A stretch of DNA of 64,000 nucleotides from NCBI RefSeq assembly GCF_001766675.1, contig NZ_MJLT01000001.1:1-64000 (forward strand), given 5' to 3'. Shown here one piece after another: positions 49,752 through 59,484 of the stretch. The position numbers and the translations under genes were made by a program. The notes beneath the pieces are model-generated. The model was not told the DNA's origin, made no database searches, and saw nothing but the letters and a program-made list of their open reading frames with translations. The DNA comes from Arthrobacter sp. SW1. Its GTDB lineage: Bacteria > Actinomycetota > Actinomycetes > Actinomycetales > Micrococcaceae. Each line of letters opens with the position of its first letter. Within the stretch, counting starts at the first letter, position 1.

Positions 49752-50150
49752 TCAGGCGCCTTCCTGGATGGCAGGCTTGGCGCCGTCTTCGCCGTCCAGC
49801 TGAAGGTCCACCACGGGGCAGTCCTTCCAGAGCCGCTCCAGGGCGTAGAAGACCCTGTCCTCGCTGTGCTGGATGTGCACCACGATGTCCGCGTAGTCCA
49901 GCAGGACCCAGCGGCCTTCGGAGCGGCCTTCACGGCGCACGGGACGAAGGTCCTGCTTCAGCAGTTCCTCTTCGATGCTGTCCACGATGGCGTTGACCTG
50001 GCGTTCGGTGGGTGCCGAAGCAATCAGGAAGACGTCAGTGAGGGCAAGCCGTTCGCTGACGTCCAGGGCGACGATGTCCTCCGCAAGCTTGTCGGCTGCG
50101 GCGCGCGCTGCGTGGCGGGCCAGGACGATGGATGATTCATGTGCAGTCAC
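49752..50150 (-). CDS. rsfS: Ribosomal silencing factor RsfS
   Basis: A 132-residue protein: VALDVSERLALTDVFLIASAPTERQVNAIVDSIEE and RPVRREGRSEGRWVLLDYADIVVHIQ are the signature blocks. RsfS binds ribosomal protein L14 and stops subunit joining in starvation. The GTG at 50150 has AAGGAGTCCC upstream. Its position between nadD-side genes and tRNA-Ala is the usual actinobacterial order. Confidence 0.95.
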   Translation of the reverse strand: MTAHESSIVLARHAARAAADKLAEDIVALDVSERLALTDVFLIASAPTERQVNAIVDSIEEELLKQDLRPVRREGRSEGRWVLLDYADIVVHIQHSEDRVFYALERLWKDCPVVDLQLDGEDGAKPAIQEGA

Positions 50151-50207
50151 GGGACTCCTTGTGTGGTGATCTTGGGGTGCAGGCTGAACGCCTGCCAATG
50201 GTTACGC

Positions 50208-51542
50208 TCAGCGGCCGGTGCCGCCGGCAATGAAAACGATGCCGGCAATGACGGCTGCGGCCGCAATGACGGCAAGGCACAACAGCAACAACTGCTGGCG
50301 GCGGGCACGGGCCAGCCCGGCGGTAGCGGCATCGAGCGGTTCCAACCCGTAGGCGGCGCGCGCGGCAATGGGCTGCGCGGCCGGCGGAACTGCTTCGGAG
50401 TCGACGACGGCGCCAGCCGCCGTCCGCTTGCGGCCCGCCTTGGCAGCGGCCTCCGCACGGGCCAGGACAGCCGCACGGCCGCGCTTGCTGCGCTGCTTCG
50501 CGGCATCCGGCTCTTTGCCGAGCTTCGGTCCCGGTGAGGTCACCAGCGGCACGAAGGACGTTGCCGGCGGCTTCATCATGGGCCGGTCGACGCCTGGCAC
50601 CTTGACGAATTCAAGCGGCGTCACCATGGCCAGGTTATTGGCCGTGGCGGGTCCGGTCTTGACGGAGCCTGCCTGGGTGGCAGCTGCCGGGGCCGGCCGT
50701 CCGGCCTTCTCAGCGAGTTTCTGCTTTGCCTCGGCACGCTTGTTCAGGATCGCTTCGCGTTCTGCCTGGGCGATCTGGCGCGCGAGGTCCTGAGGATCTT
50801 CGGCAGCCTCATCCGTTTCACGGTCCGCCGCAGCCTTCGCCGGCGCGGAAGCCGGACGGGCATCCGCGTCCAGGGTTGCGATGTGCTCCAGTTTGTTCGC
50901 CTGGTTACGGGCCTGCGCGGTCAGCAGTTCCCGCGCGGCGAGAGCCTGCTCAACAGACATCTCCGCCGGCTGCGGGGACGCCCCTCCCCCGGACGCCGGC
51001 GGTCCGGCAGTAACCCGGATGGCGCCGTCAGGAGCCGTCCGGTAGGGAGCCCCCGGGCTCTGCGTACCCGATCCGGCACCTCCGCCCGGGGAAGCCCCGG
51101 GCACGCTGGAGATAGGAGCGGCAGGCGGCGCCGGTGCAACCGGAGGAACAAGCGGAATATTGGACGTACCCGGTGCCAGCTCTTCCTGAAGCTGCTGGAG
51201 CCTGAGCTGCCGGCGGGTGGGAGGCCCGCCCTTGGCCAACTGGCCCTCTTTGTCCGCGAGTTCCTTGATGGCCCTGAGCGCGGCGCGGTCCCTGGCCCGG
51301 ATCTGGGAGGAACGTTCGGTGGCCGGCTTGGCATCCACCGGGGTGTCGGCCACCCGCCGGACCCGCCTGGTTTCAGGGCCGGCGGTCTTCGCCGTTTCGC
51401 CGGGGGCAGCCTGCACGGAGGCGGCATCCGCAGCGGAAGCGGCTTCTGCGGCCGCCTGGTCCTGCGAAGTCTGTTCCAGGTGCTGTTCCCGGGCTCGCCG
51501 AAGCTCACGCCGGCTGCGGATGGGGGGCTGTTCCTGGCTCAT
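50208..51542 (-). CDS. Conserved Ala/Pro-rich membrane protein
   Basis: A 444-residue protein that begins MSQEQPPIRSRRELRRAREQ, is charged, alanine- and proline-rich with low complexity over about 400 residues, and ends in a C-terminal membrane helix (LLLLCLAVIAAAAVIAGIVFI). Tail-anchored with a disordered cytoplasmic domain. It lies between rsfS and nadD, as comparable proteins do in related genera. Function unknown. Confidence 0.7.
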   Translation of the reverse strand: MSQEQPPIRSRRELRRAREQHLEQTSQDQAAAEAASAADAASVQAAPGETAKTAGPETRRVRRVADTPVDAKPATERSSQIRARDRAALRAIKELADKEGQLAKGGPPTRRQLRLQQLQEELAPGTSNIPLVPPVAPAPPAAPISSVPGASPGGGAGSGTQSPGAPYRTAPDGAIRVTAGPPASGGGASPQPAEMSVEQALAARELLTAQARNQANKLEHIATLDADARPASAPAKAAADRETDEAAEDPQDLARQIAQAEREAILNKRAEAKQKLAEKAGRPAPAAATQAGSVKTGPATANNLAMVTPLEFVKVPGVDRPMMKPPATSFVPLVTSPGPKLGKEPDAAKQRSKRGRAAVLARAEAAAKAGRKRTAAGAVVDSEAVPPAAQPIAARAAYGLEPLDAATAGLARARRQQLLLLCLAVIAAAAVIAGIVFIAGGTGR

Positions 51543-51550
51543 TCAAAAAC

Positions 51551-52234
51551 TCACTCAGTAAGTGCTGGGTCTTCGGATCCGGTCAAGGACGGCTCGGACT
51601 GCGGCGACGGCTGCGCCGCGTACAGTCCGTACTTGGCGATGTACTGCACCACGCCGTCGGGAACGAGGTACCACACGGGATTGCCTTCGGCCACGCGTGC
51701 ACGGCAGTCGGTCGAGGAGATCGCCATGGCCGGCACCTCAAGAAGGCTGACGTCCTCGCGCCCCATGTCGTCCAGCTCGTGGCCGGGCCGTGTGACGCCC
51801 ACGAAGTGCGCGAGCTTCCACAGTTCGTCCACGTCTTTCCAGGACAGGATCTGTGCCAGGGCGTCCGCGCCCGTGATGAAGAAGAGGTCGGCATCCGGGC
51901 GCTGCGCACGCAGGTCGCGGAGGGTGTCGATGGTGAACGTGGGACCGGGGCGGTCCACGTCCACGCGGCTGACCGTGAAGTTCGGGTTGGACGCGGTGGC
52001 GATCACCGTCATGAGGTAGCGGTGCTCAGGCTCGCTGACCTTCTTGCTGGATTTCTGCCAGGGCTGGCCGGTGGGCACGAAGACCACTTCGTCCAGCTTG
52101 AACTTGGCGGCCACCTCGCTCGCGGCAACCAAGTGTCCGTGATGGATAGGATCGAACGTCCCACCCATCACGCCAAGGCGTATCCTGCGCCCCGTATCCT
52201 CGAAGGGTTTTGCGGCGGAAATCTTAGTGGCCAA
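51551..52234 (-). CDS. nadD: Nicotinate-nucleotide adenylyltransferase
   Basis: A 227-residue nucleotidyltransferase: [18 protein letters not shown] with the ATP-binding Hx[24 protein letters not shown] and the C-terminal [13 protein letters not shown] motif. It makes deamido-NAD from nicotinate mononucleotide and ATP. The start is TTG at 52234, overlapping the small membrane gene by 11 bases; internal GTG or ATG codons at the GVMGG strand are alternatives that would trim the N-terminus too far. Confidence 0.93.
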   Translation of the reverse strand: MATKISAAKPFEDTGRRIRLGVMGGTFDPIHHGHLVAASEVAAKFKLDEVVFVPTGQPWQKSSKKVSEPEHRYLMTVIATASNPNFTVSRVDVDRPGPTFTIDTLRDLRAQRPDADLFFITGADALAQILSWKDVDELWKLAHFVGVTRPGHELDDMGREDVSLLEVPAMAISSTDCRARVAEGNPVWYLVPDGVVQYIAKYGLYAAQPSPQSEPSLTGSEDPALTE

Positions 52235-52463
52235 ACCCTGAGTGCTTGGCGGGGTGCTGGCGGTGCGGATCCGAGTGCTCTTCGACCGGTTCGTGGCGGT
52301 TGCCCAGGTTGGTGTAGGAGAGGGTCACGAACAGCAGCACGCACATGATGGCGAACATAACCACGCCGAAAACCCACGGTTCAGCCCACAGCGGAGCCAG
52401 TTCCTCGTGGCCACCTTCGCCGCCCTGCGCGGCAATGGAAACGGCGATCTGTTGAAACTGCAT
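52224..52463 (-). CDS. Small conserved membrane protein
   Basis: A 79-residue protein: a short amphipathic N-terminus, one membrane helix ([21 protein letters not shown]) and a histidine-rich tail. AGGGGAG precedes the ATG. Proteins of this kind occur between proA and nadD in Arthrobacter relatives. Function unknown. Confidence 0.7.
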   Translation of the reverse strand: MQFQQIAVSIAAQGGEGGHEELAPLWAEPWVFGVVMFAIMCVLLFVTLSYTNLGNRHEPVEEHSDPHRQHPAKHSGFGH

Positions 52464-52587
52464 GTTCTCCCCTATGGTTCAAAAGGATTTCGACGGCGGA
52501 TCCTCCCGCCGTTCCGGACTTCTGTTCTATGTTACAGCGTTGGTGTTGGAGCGTTGGCCTGCGCGTGCCGCCCCGCCCCGGCTTGCC

Positions 52588-53934
52588 TCAGGCGCGGACC
52601 TGGCCCTCGCCCTGGACAATCCACTTGGTGGTGGTCAGTTCCGTCAGGCCCATGGGACCGCGGGCGTGCAGCTTCTGGGTGGAGATGCCCACCTCCGCGC
52701 CCAAGCCGAGCTCGCCGCCGTCGGTGAAACGAGTGGACGCGTTGACGATCACGGCTGCGGAGTCGATCTCGGCAATGAACTTTTCGGCGTTGGCGAGGTT
52801 GTTGGTCAGGATGGCCTCGGTGTGGCCGGTGGTCCACTTACGGATGTGGCCCACAGCGGCGTCCACGCTGTCCACCATGGCAACCGCGAGGTCCAGGTCC
52901 ATGTACTCGGTGGCCCAGTCATCGTCGTCGGCAGGCACGGTGTCAACCTTGCCCTCAAGGGCTTGCGCCACGCGGTCGTCGACGTGCAGCGTCACGCCGG
53001 CGGAGCGCAAAGCGGAGGCAACGGCGGGAAGCACCGTGGAACCCGAGTGCACCAGCAGGGTTTCCACCGTGTTGCAGACGCTGGGGCGCTGGGTCTTGGC
53101 GTTGAGCAGGATCTCCACGGCCATGTCTTCCCCGGCGGATTCGTCGATGAAGATGTGCACATTGCCTTCGCCGGTTTCGATGACCGGCACGGAGGAGTTG
53201 TTGACGACCGTCTGGATGAGGTCACGGCCACCGCGCGGAATGAGGACGTCCACCCGGCCGCGGGCACGCATGAGGACGTTGGCGCCTTCGCGGCCGAACT
53301 GGTCCACGGTCTGCACGGCGTCGGCAGGCAGGCCCACCGATTCGAGGGCTTCGCGCAGGATCACCACGAGCGCTGCGTTGGTGTGCGCGGCTGCCGAGCC
53401 GCCGCGGAGGATCACTGCGTTGCCGCTCTTCAGGGCGAGGCCGGCAATGTCCACGGTGACGTTGGGGCGGGCTTCGTAGATCGCCGCGACCACGCCCATG
53501 GGGACGTTGACCTGGCGCAGGCGCAGCCCATTGGGCAGCGTCTGGCCACGGACCACATTGCCCACGGGATCGGGAAGCCCGGCCAGGTTCTCCAGGGCAG
53601 CCACGAGGCCTTCGATGCGCGCAGGGGTCAGGGTGAGGCGGTCCAGCAGCGCCTTGGACGTTCCGTTGGCGCGGCCCGCTTCGACGTCCTTGGCGTTGGC
53701 GGCAAGGATGGCGTCCTGGCGGTCCACCAGCGAGCCGGCGATGGCGTGCAGGGCACGGTCCTTCCAGGCGCGGTTGGCCTGGGCCATGCGGCGGGCAGCC
53801 TTGCGCGAGCGGTCGGCGATGGCGTGGACCGCAGCCTCAAGCGACTCCGGGGTTTCCGCCGGCGGAACGGCACCGGAGAGGGCTCCGGTGGTTACGGCGT
53901 CGGAAACGGCATGGGGAGTCAGTGCTTCAGTCAT
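52588..53934 (-). CDS. proA: Gamma-glutamyl phosphate reductase
   Basis: A 448-residue aldehyde dehydrogenase-fold enzyme for the second step of proline synthesis, reducing gamma-glutamyl phosphate to glutamate semialdehyde with NADPH. Landmarks: PMGVVAAIYEARPNVTVDIA, GNAVILRGGSAAAHTN, VLIPRGGRDLI and the catalytic cysteine in QRPSVCNTVETLLVH. Its ATG overlaps the proB stop (ATGA). Confidence 0.96.
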   Translation of the reverse strand: MTEALTPHAVSDAVTTGALSGAVPPAETPESLEAAVHAIADRSRKAARRMAQANRAWKDRALHAIAGSLVDRQDAILAANAKDVEAGRANGTSKALLDRLTLTPARIEGLVAALENLAGLPDPVGNVVRGQTLPNGLRLRQVNVPMGVVAAIYEARPNVTVDIAGLALKSGNAVILRGGSAAAHTNAALVVILREALESVGLPADAVQTVDQFGREGANVLMRARGRVDVLIPRGGRDLIQTVVNNSSVPVIETGEGNVHIFIDESAGEDMAVEILLNAKTQRPSVCNTVETLLVHSGSTVLPAVASALRSAGVTLHVDDRVAQALEGKVDTVPADDDDWATEYMDLDLAVAMVDSVDAAVGHIRKWTTGHTEAILTNNLANAEKFIAEIDSAAVIVNASTRFTDGGELGLGAEVGISTQKLHARGPMGLTELTTTKWIVQGEGQVRA

Positions 53935-55112
53935 GCTCCAAGTTTAGTGGAGGCAGTGGAGGGGACGAGAACGAGGTCGTCAACATGAACAACCACGCGG
54001 TCATATCCGCTGCCCAGCTCCCTGGCGAGTTCCTTGGTGGACCGGCCAAGCATCTTCGGCAGCTCTTCCGCTGAGTAGTTGACCAGGCCGCGGGCGATCA
54101 CCGTACCGTCCCCGGCAACCATCTCCACGGGGTCGCCGGCTTCGAAGTCGCCGGCCACGGAAGAGACTCCGGCGGGCAGCAGCGAAGTGTGGCGGTCGCG
54201 GACGGCCCGCACTGCGCCGTCGTCGAGCACCAGGCGCCCGCGCACGGACGCGAGGTGCGCCAGCCACAACAGGCGCACCGGCTTCCGGCCGCCGTTCACG
54301 GCGAACCAGGTACCGACGTCCTCCCCTGCCAGCGCCGCGGCGGCGTTCGCCGTCGAGGTGACCAGGGCGTGGATCCCGGAGCCCGCGGCGATGCTGGCCG
54401 CTTCGACCTTCGTCATCATGCCGCCGGTTCCGACGCCGGCCTTGCCCGCCTTGCCGATGGTCACGCCTTCGAGGTCGGCCGGGCCGGTGACCAGCGGGAT
54501 GCGCTTGGCGCCCTTGGCGGGCGGGCCGTCATAGAGGGCGTCGACGTCGGACAACAGGACGAGCGCGTCCGCGCGCACCAGGTGCGCCACCAAGGCGGCC
54601 AGGCGGTCGTTGTCGCCGAAACGGATTTCGTGGGTGGCCACGGTGTCGTTTTCGTTCACGACCGGCACCACGCCCAGGTTCAGCAGCCGGTCCAGGGCAC
54701 GGTAGGCGTTGCTGTGCTGGGTGCGGCGCATGAGGTCGTCGGCGGTCAGCAGGACCTGGCTCACCGTGACGCCGTGCGCCGAAAATGCCTGCGTGTAGCG
54801 CGCCATCAGCAAGCCCTGGCCCACGCTGGCCGCGGCCTGCTGGGTGGCGAGGTCCTTGGGTCGCTTGGCCAGCCCCAGCGGTGCGAGCCCGGCAGCGATC
54901 GCGCCGGATGACACCAGGATGATCTCGCTGCCCGCGTTGCGTTTGCGCGCGAGGGCGTCAACCAGCGCCGTCAGCGAACGCTCGGAGATGCCGCCCTTGA
55001 TGCTCGTAAGCGAGGAGGAACCAACCTTGACCACGATCCGCCTGGCCGTGGCCAGCGCCTCGCGGCCGGCAACAGCCGAGCCCGTCGCGGACTCCTGGAC
55101 GCTAGCTGTCAT
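53931..55112 (-). CDS. proB: Glutamate 5-kinase
   Basis: A 393-residue enzyme with an amino-acid kinase domain ([51 protein letters not shown]) and a C-terminal PUA domain ([14 protein letters not shown] onward). It phosphorylates glutamate, the first and proline-inhibited step of proline synthesis. It overlaps the obgE end by 11 bases and proA by four, forming one operon. Confidence 0.96.
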   Translation of the reverse strand: MTASVQESATGSAVAGREALATARRIVVKVGSSSLTSIKGGISERSLTALVDALARKRNAGSEIILVSSGAIAAGLAPLGLAKRPKDLATQQAAASVGQGLLMARYTQAFSAHGVTVSQVLLTADDLMRRTQHSNAYRALDRLLNLGVVPVVNENDTVATHEIRFGDNDRLAALVAHLVRADALVLLSDVDALYDGPPAKGAKRIPLVTGPADLEGVTIGKAGKAGVGTGGMMTKVEAASIAAGSGIHALVTSTANAAAALAGEDVGTWFAVNGGRKPVRLLWLAHLASVRGRLVLDDGAVRAVRDRHTSLLPAGVSSVAGDFEAGDPVEMVAGDGTVIARGLVNYSAEELPKMLGRSTKELARELGSGYDRVVVHVDDLVLVPSTASTKLGA

Positions 55113-56691
55113 CGCCGTCTTCCAGGCTGTTTTCGGTCACGGGACGGGCAGCACGACGGCGGCTGACGGACTCCGTCCAGATGCCCGCCTTGCGCTCGGC
55201 CTCGAGCTCGGCACGCGCGGCGGCCTTGGCCTCGCGGCGTTCGATCTGCTCTTCGCGTTTCTGCGAACGGGTGGGCCGTTCGCCGATGTCCGCAATGCGG
55301 ATGTCGGTTCCACGCGGGGTGGCCAGGAGTTCGGCGCCGGCCATGATGGTGGGCTCCCAGTCGAAGACAACCCCGTCCTCGCCGCCGATCACCACGGTGT
55401 CGCCGGGCTTGGCGCCCATCTTGTACAGCTCTGTTTCGATGCCGAGCTTGGCGAGGCGGTCCGCAAGGTAGCCGATGGCTTCTTCGTTGTTGAAGTCGGT
55501 CTGCTTGACCCAGCGCTCAGGCTTCTCGCCCTGCACGCGGAAAAGCGGCTCCAGGTTCTTTTCCTCCCGGCGGATGGTGAAGCCGGTTTCGTTCACGGCA
55601 CGCGGGCGCAGCACGGGCGCAGCGACCTTCGGCGGAGCGGCCTTCACGGCGTCGCGGGCCGCCTGGACGATCTCGGCCATGGCGAAGCTCAGGGCGCGCA
55701 GTCCTTCATGGCTGGTGGCGGACACTTCGAACACGCGGTATCCGCGGGCCTCGAGGTCCGGGCGCACGAACTCGGCCATGTCGCGGCCATCCGGCAGGTC
55801 CACCTTGTTCAGGACCACGAGCTTGGGACGTTCATTCAGCGGGACGACTTCACCGTCGGTGCCGGCGTAGCTCATGTCCACGGCGTATTTTTCGAGTTCG
55901 TTCTCGATGATGGCGAGGTCCGAGAGCGGGTCGCGGTCGGATTCCAGCGTGCCGCAGTCCAGGACGTGGACAAGGGCGGCGCAACGTTCGACGTGGCGCA
56001 GGAAGTTGTGGCCCAGTCCCCTGCCCTCGCTGGCGCCCTCAATGAGGCCCGGAACGTCGGCGATGGTAAAGCGGACGTCCCCTGCCTGGACCACGCCGAG
56101 GTTGGGAACGAGGGTGGTGAAGGGGTAGTCGGCGATCTTGGGCCGGGCAGCGGACATGGCGGCAATAAGGCTGGACTTGCCAGCGGACGGGAAGCCGACC
56201 AGTGCGATGTCCGCGATCGACTTCAGTTCCAGGACGATGTCGCGCGATTCGCCTTCGATACCGAGCAGGGCGAAGCCGGGCGCCTTGCGCTTCTGGGAGG
56301 ACAAGGCGGCGTTGCCGAGGCCGCCGATACCGCCCGCCGCGGCGAGGTATTCGGCGCCGACGCCCACGAGGTCAGCCAGCACGGTGCCGTCCTTGGCCTT
56401 GACCACGGTACCGTCCGGAACCGGGAGCACCAGGGTTTCGCCGTTCTTGCCGCCGCGCCAATCGCCCATGCCGGGGCCGCCGTTGGTGGCGTGGCGGTGC
56501 GGTGCGTGGTGGTAGTCGAGCAGCGTGGTGGTCTGGCCGTCCACGCGCAGGATGACGTCGCCGCCGTTGCCGCCGTTGCCGCCGTCGGGACCGCCGAGCG
56601 GCTTGAACTTCTCCCGCTTGACCGATACACAGCCGTGGCCGCCTGTTCCGCCGGATACGTGAAGTACTACCCGGTCTACGAAGGTGGCCAC
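55102..56691 (-). CDS. obgE: Obg-family GTPase
   Basis: A 529-residue GTPase: glycine-rich Obg domain ([31 protein letters not shown]), G domain ([30 protein letters not shown]) and a C-terminal OCT domain ([21 protein letters not shown] segment) plus a charged tail of about 80 residues. It functions in large-subunit assembly and stress control. Location just after rplU-rpmA is nearly universal. Confidence 0.95.
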   Translation of the reverse strand: MATFVDRVVLHVSGGTGGHGCVSVKREKFKPLGGPDGGNGGNGGDVILRVDGQTTTLLDYHHAPHRHATNGGPGMGDWRGGKNGETLVLPVPDGTVVKAKDGTVLADLVGVGAEYLAAAGGIGGLGNAALSSQKRKAPGFALLGIEGESRDIVLELKSIADIALVGFPSAGKSSLIAAMSAARPKIADYPFTTLVPNLGVVQAGDVRFTIADVPGLIEGASEGRGLGHNFLRHVERCAALVHVLDCGTLESDRDPLSDLAIIENELEKYAVDMSYAGTDGEVVPLNERPKLVVLNKVDLPDGRDMAEFVRPDLEARGYRVFEVSATSHEGLRALSFAMAEIVQAARDAVKAAPPKVAAPVLRPRAVNETGFTIRREEKNLEPLFRVQGEKPERWVKQTDFNNEEAIGYLADRLAKLGIETELYKMGAKPGDTVVIGGEDGVVFDWEPTIMAGAELLATPRGTDIRIADIGERPTRSQKREEQIERREAKAAARAELEAERKAGIWTESVSRRRAARPVTENSLEDGDDS

Positions 56692-56749
56692 GTTTTTCTC
56701 CTCTGTGTATGCAAAAACTCTAAAAGATTCTAATGCTGTTAAAAGACAA

Positions 56750-56777
56750 GTGGAGCGGGCCCGCTGGCCCGCTCCAC
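56750..56777 (-). terminator. Hairpin between rpmA and obgE
   Basis: GTGGAGCGGGCC pairs perfectly with GGCCCGCTCCAC around CGCT; on the minus strand TTGTCTTTT follows. It separates the ribosomal-protein transcript from obgE. Confidence 0.78.
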
Positions 56778-56794
56778 CCGTTCAGAATGTGTTG

Positions 56795-57058
56795 TTACTC
56801 TGCAGCTGCAGCAGCAACGATGTTCACGACACGGCGGCCGCGACGGGTGCCGAATTCGACAGCACCGGCCTGCAGAGCGAACAGGGTGTCGTCGCCACCG
56901 CGACCGACGCCGGCGCCCGGGTGGAAGTGGGTGCCACGCTGGCGGACGATGATCTCGCCGGCGGAAACAACCTGGCCGCCGAAGCGCTTCACGCCGAGGC
57001 GCTGTGCGTTGGAGTCACGACCGTTGCGAGTGGAGCTCGCGCCCTTTTTATGTGCCAT
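56795..57058 (-). CDS. rpmA: 50S ribosomal protein L27
   Basis: 87 residues, beginning [19 protein letters not shown], with [23 protein letters not shown], the standard bacterial L27 sequence. L27 lies near the peptidyl-transferase centre. Its N-terminus is the actinobacterial type, without the Firmicutes cleavage extension. Cotranscribed with rplU, 61 bases upstream. Confidence 0.97.
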   Translation of the reverse strand: MAHKKGASSTRNGRDSNAQRLGVKRFGGQVVSAGEIIVRQRGTHFHPGAGVGRGGDDTLFALQAGAVEFGTRRGRRVVNIVAAAAAE

Positions 57059-57119
57059 TTGAAATGCCTGCCTTTAAGGTTCTTGGGAAATCTGGTGAAA
57101 CCCGGAAAGCAACCAGTGG

Positions 57120-57440
57120 TTACTTGATGCCGGTGATCTTGATCTTGGTCAGTTCCTGACGGTGACCCTGGCGCTTCTTGTAGCCGGTCTTGTTCTTGAA
57201 CTTCTGGATGACGATCTTCGGACCACGGAGGTCTTCGAGGATCTCAGCCGTAACCTTGACCTTGGCCAGGTCCGCAGCTGCGGAGGTGACCTTGTCGCCG
57301 TCTACCAGGAGCAGTGCGGGCAGCTCGAGGGTGCTTCCGACTTCACCGGGGACGCGGTTGAGGGTTACGTAGTCTCCAACGGAAACCTTTTCTTGGCGGC
57401 CGCCTGCGCGGACAATCGCGTACACCACTTGGGCACTCAC
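57120..57440 (-). CDS. rplU: 50S ribosomal protein L21
   Basis: 106 residues. [48 protein letters not shown] is the conserved L21 core and end. L21 binds 23S rRNA. The GTG at 57440 gives a slightly extended N-terminus (MSAQ); a GTG four codons further in would be the usual first residue of the family. Confidence 0.96.
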   Translation of the reverse strand: MSAQVVYAIVRAGGRQEKVSVGDYVTLNRVPGEVGSTLELPALLLVDGDKVTSAAADLAKVKVTAEILEDLRGPKIVIQKFKNKTGYKKRQGHRQELTKIKITGIK

Positions 57441-57770
57441 TTCTCTCGACGTTTCTTACTAAATTTGCGTGCGGAACCCCGGAGCCGTTGTGGTCCTGAT
57501 TCGCGCTGTGCCTCAACGCCGTGAACTCCGGAAAGAAGCCCATGAGTCATCCCTGAACAGATCCAGGGGGCATAACCCAAGTGTTGGCGTAAGCACCGAA
57601 GATCTAGATTACGCTAAATTCGCCTTCGGCTGCAAATGAGGCCGGGTCCGGGGCGCGCCGCGTGATGACTGCCACAGCGGCCATGCCGCATCCGGTACCG
57701 TGCCCGTCCAGCTTACCGTTTCCGGACGGTTGCACGGTGCAGGCGGCGGTCGACACGCTGCACTGCACGC
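57441..57770. other. rplU leader and promoter region
   Basis: 330 bases without a gene, between the ThiD-TenA stop and rplU. The rplU promoter should lie near the AT-rich tract at 57600-57625 (minus direction). The leader has several GC hairpins and may hold an L21-type autogenous control element, but no known leader consensus could be confirmed. Confidence 0.5.
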
Positions 57771-57781
57771 TTAAGCGTGCA
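57764..57781. terminator. Perfect 18-bp palindrome at the ThiD-TenA stop
   Basis: TGCACGCTTAAGCGTGCA includes the TAA stop codon of the ThiD-TenA gene. Its central TTAA gives stop codons on both strands. It probably helps end the transcript, though no T-run follows. Confidence 0.5.
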
Positions 57782-59285
57782 AACGCGGCGCGTCGAAGAA
57801 CGCGGTCTCGTAGCGGCAGGACTGGACGAAGGCCTCGTGCATCGCGGCCCGTTCAGCCGCGGATGCCGCGCGGGCAGCGCGGTCGACGACGTCGATCGCC
57901 TTCCGGGTAGCGTCGGCAAACGCCTCATCCGCGTAAGTCCGCAGCCAGTCGGCGTACGGATGCGCGGCAGGCTCCCCCGCCGCCACGAACTCATGGTGCA
58001 GCCGCTGCCCTACCTCGGCGTACAGCCAGTAGCACGGCAGGATCGCAGCAACCAGGACGCCGTAGCTTCCTGAGGCGGAAGCCGCCAGCAGGTGGTCAAC
58101 ATAGGCCTTGGTCACCGGCCCCGTTTCAACGGCCATTCGCCCGCCCAGCCAGGTGCGGTGCAGTTCCGATTCGACCTCAAGGCACTGCTGGGAGCCGCGC
58201 GCCCAGAACAGTTGCTCATCTTCGCTGGGTGCCAATGCCCCGGCCCGGGCGAGGACCCGTGAGTAGCCGTTCAGGTAGAGGGCATCCTGGGCAAGGTAGT
58301 AGCCGAAGTGTTCACGCGACAGCGCTCCGGACTGCAGCCCGGCAATGAAGTCGAGTGCGTGGATTTCGGCCAGTTCCGCTTCTGCGGCTTCCCAAAGCTG
58401 CGCGGCGAAGCCTCCGGGGTTGAGCTGCTGCTGCCGGTGGAGGTGATGCACGGGGCCGTTGCCTTGGCCGACGTCCAACGCTGCGGACTGTGCGAGGGCG
58501 CCCTGCAGCCAGGGCTTCACTTCACTCAGGGCTGCTTCCCAACTCCCCAGTCGGGCCATGGCGGTGGCCATCGCGGACGAAAGGGAGCAGCCGGTTCCAT
58601 GGCTGTTGACGGTGTCGATGCGCGGTCCGGAGATCTCCACGACGTCCTGGCTGAGCAGGCCGGCGGTGTTCACGAGCGCGTCGGGGCAGTCGCCGCCGGC
58701 CAGGTGTCCTCCCTTGACGAGCACGGTGCGTCCGGTGGACGCCGCGAGCCGCTTGCCCTGGTCCAGTGCGCCGGCCCAGTCGGAGGCTTCCTCTTCACCC
58801 AGGAGCATGGCCAGTTCGGGCAGGTTGGGGGTGACAAGGTCAGCCAGCGGGAGCAGGCCGCGCAGGGCTTCTTCGGCGGAGGCTTCCAGCAGCCGGTCAC
58901 CGCTCGTGGCGATCATCACCGGATCAAGGACGACGACGGCGGGACGCACCTTGTCCAGCCAGCTGCGGACTTCTTCGATCACCGCGGCATCGCCCAGCAT
59001 GCCGATTTTGACGGCGTCGACCGTAATGTCATCGCTGATGGCATCGAGCTGTTCACGGAGGAACTCCACCGGCGGCACGTGCACCGAACGCACGCCCTTG
59101 GTGTTCTGCGCCGTCAGGGCGGTGATCGCAGCCATGCCGTAGCCGCCGTTCGCGGCGATGCTCTTCAGGTCCGCCTGGACACCGGCCCCGCCGGAGGGAT
59201 CGGATCCCGCGATGCTCAGGACCCGGGGCGGCCGTCCTGCTGCAGGGTCAAGGGGGTACACAGGAGTAAGCGGTGCAAATGCCAT
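57771..59285 (-). CDS. thiD: ThiD-TenA fusion for thiamine pyrimidine supply
   Basis: A 504-residue two-domain protein. Residues about 20-275 are HMP(-P) kinase ThiD (LSIAGSDPSGGAGVQADLK, VKIGMLGD, VLDPVMIA, VNSHGTGCSLSSAMA). Residues about 290-500 are a TenA-type aminopyrimidine hydrolase (LAQDALYLNGYSRVLA, ILPCYWLYAEVG, YADEAFADATRKAIDVVD), but the usual nucleophile cysteine position should be checked. The kinase phosphorylates the pyrimidine and TenA recycles degraded thiamine, so the fusion joins salvage with activation. A TPP riboswitch lies upstream. Confidence 0.92.
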   Translation of the reverse strand: MAFAPLTPVYPLDPAAGRPPRVLSIAGSDPSGGAGVQADLKSIAANGGYGMAAITALTAQNTKGVRSVHVPPVEFLREQLDAISDDITVDAVKIGMLGDAAVIEEVRSWLDKVRPAVVVLDPVMIATSGDRLLEASAEEALRGLLPLADLVTPNLPELAMLLGEEEASDWAGALDQGKRLAASTGRTVLVKGGHLAGGDCPDALVNTAGLLSQDVVEISGPRIDTVNSHGTGCSLSSAMATAMARLGSWEAALSEVKPWLQGALAQSAALDVGQGNGPVHHLHRQQQLNPGGFAAQLWEAAEAELAEIHALDFIAGLQSGALSREHFGYYLAQDALYLNGYSRVLARAGALAPSEDEQLFWARGSQQCLEVESELHRTWLGGRMAVETGPVTKAYVDHLLAASASGSYGVLVAAILPCYWLYAEVGQRLHHEFVAAGEPAAHPYADWLRTYADEAFADATRKAIDVVDRAARAASAAERAAMHEAFVQSCRYETAFFDAPRLHA

Positions 59286-59288
59286 GGA

Positions 59289-59377
59289 TCGGACATCCCT
59301 TCGCCGGTACTAACCGGGCAGGTTCAACGGGTCTGGTCTCAGCCGGCATCGGTGCTCGGCACCCCGTGTCAGGGACC
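59289..59377 (-). ncRNA. TPP riboswitch
   Basis: On the minus strand the THI box is complete: GGGGTGCC, then GGCTGAGACCAGACCC, then GTTGAACCTG, then CCGGTTAGTACCGGCGAAG and GGATG. These conserved loops bind thiamine pyrophosphate. It sits immediately before the ThiD-TenA start (4 bases), so TPP most likely blocks translation by hiding the ribosome site. Confidence 0.95.
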
Positions 59378-59421
59378 AAGTTTAGACGGCCCGGGCGCAC
59401 CAGCGGGAATGAGACCACACG

Positions 59422-59469
59422 GCAAAAGCCCCGGCCCTCCCGTCGAAACGGAAGAGCCGGGGCTTTTGC
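59422..59469. terminator. Bidirectional hairpin terminator after rne
   Basis: GCAAAAGCCCCGGC pairs with GCCGGGGCTTTTGC over a 22-base arm around TTCG/CGAA; A/T-rich ends flank both sides. It separates rne from the ThiD-TenA unit. Confidence 0.85.
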
Positions 59470-59484
59470 GTTGCTGCAGTCGCC

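Noticed and set aside
49472..49996. Plus-strand frame with GGKGIRTPDLL-type peptide over tRNA-Ala
   Set aside because: It is the antisense reading of tRNA-Ala, a well-known artefact, and has no ribosome site.
54844..56733. 629-codon plus-strand frame over proB and obgE
   Set aside because: Antisense shadow of two certain genes in high-GC DNA.
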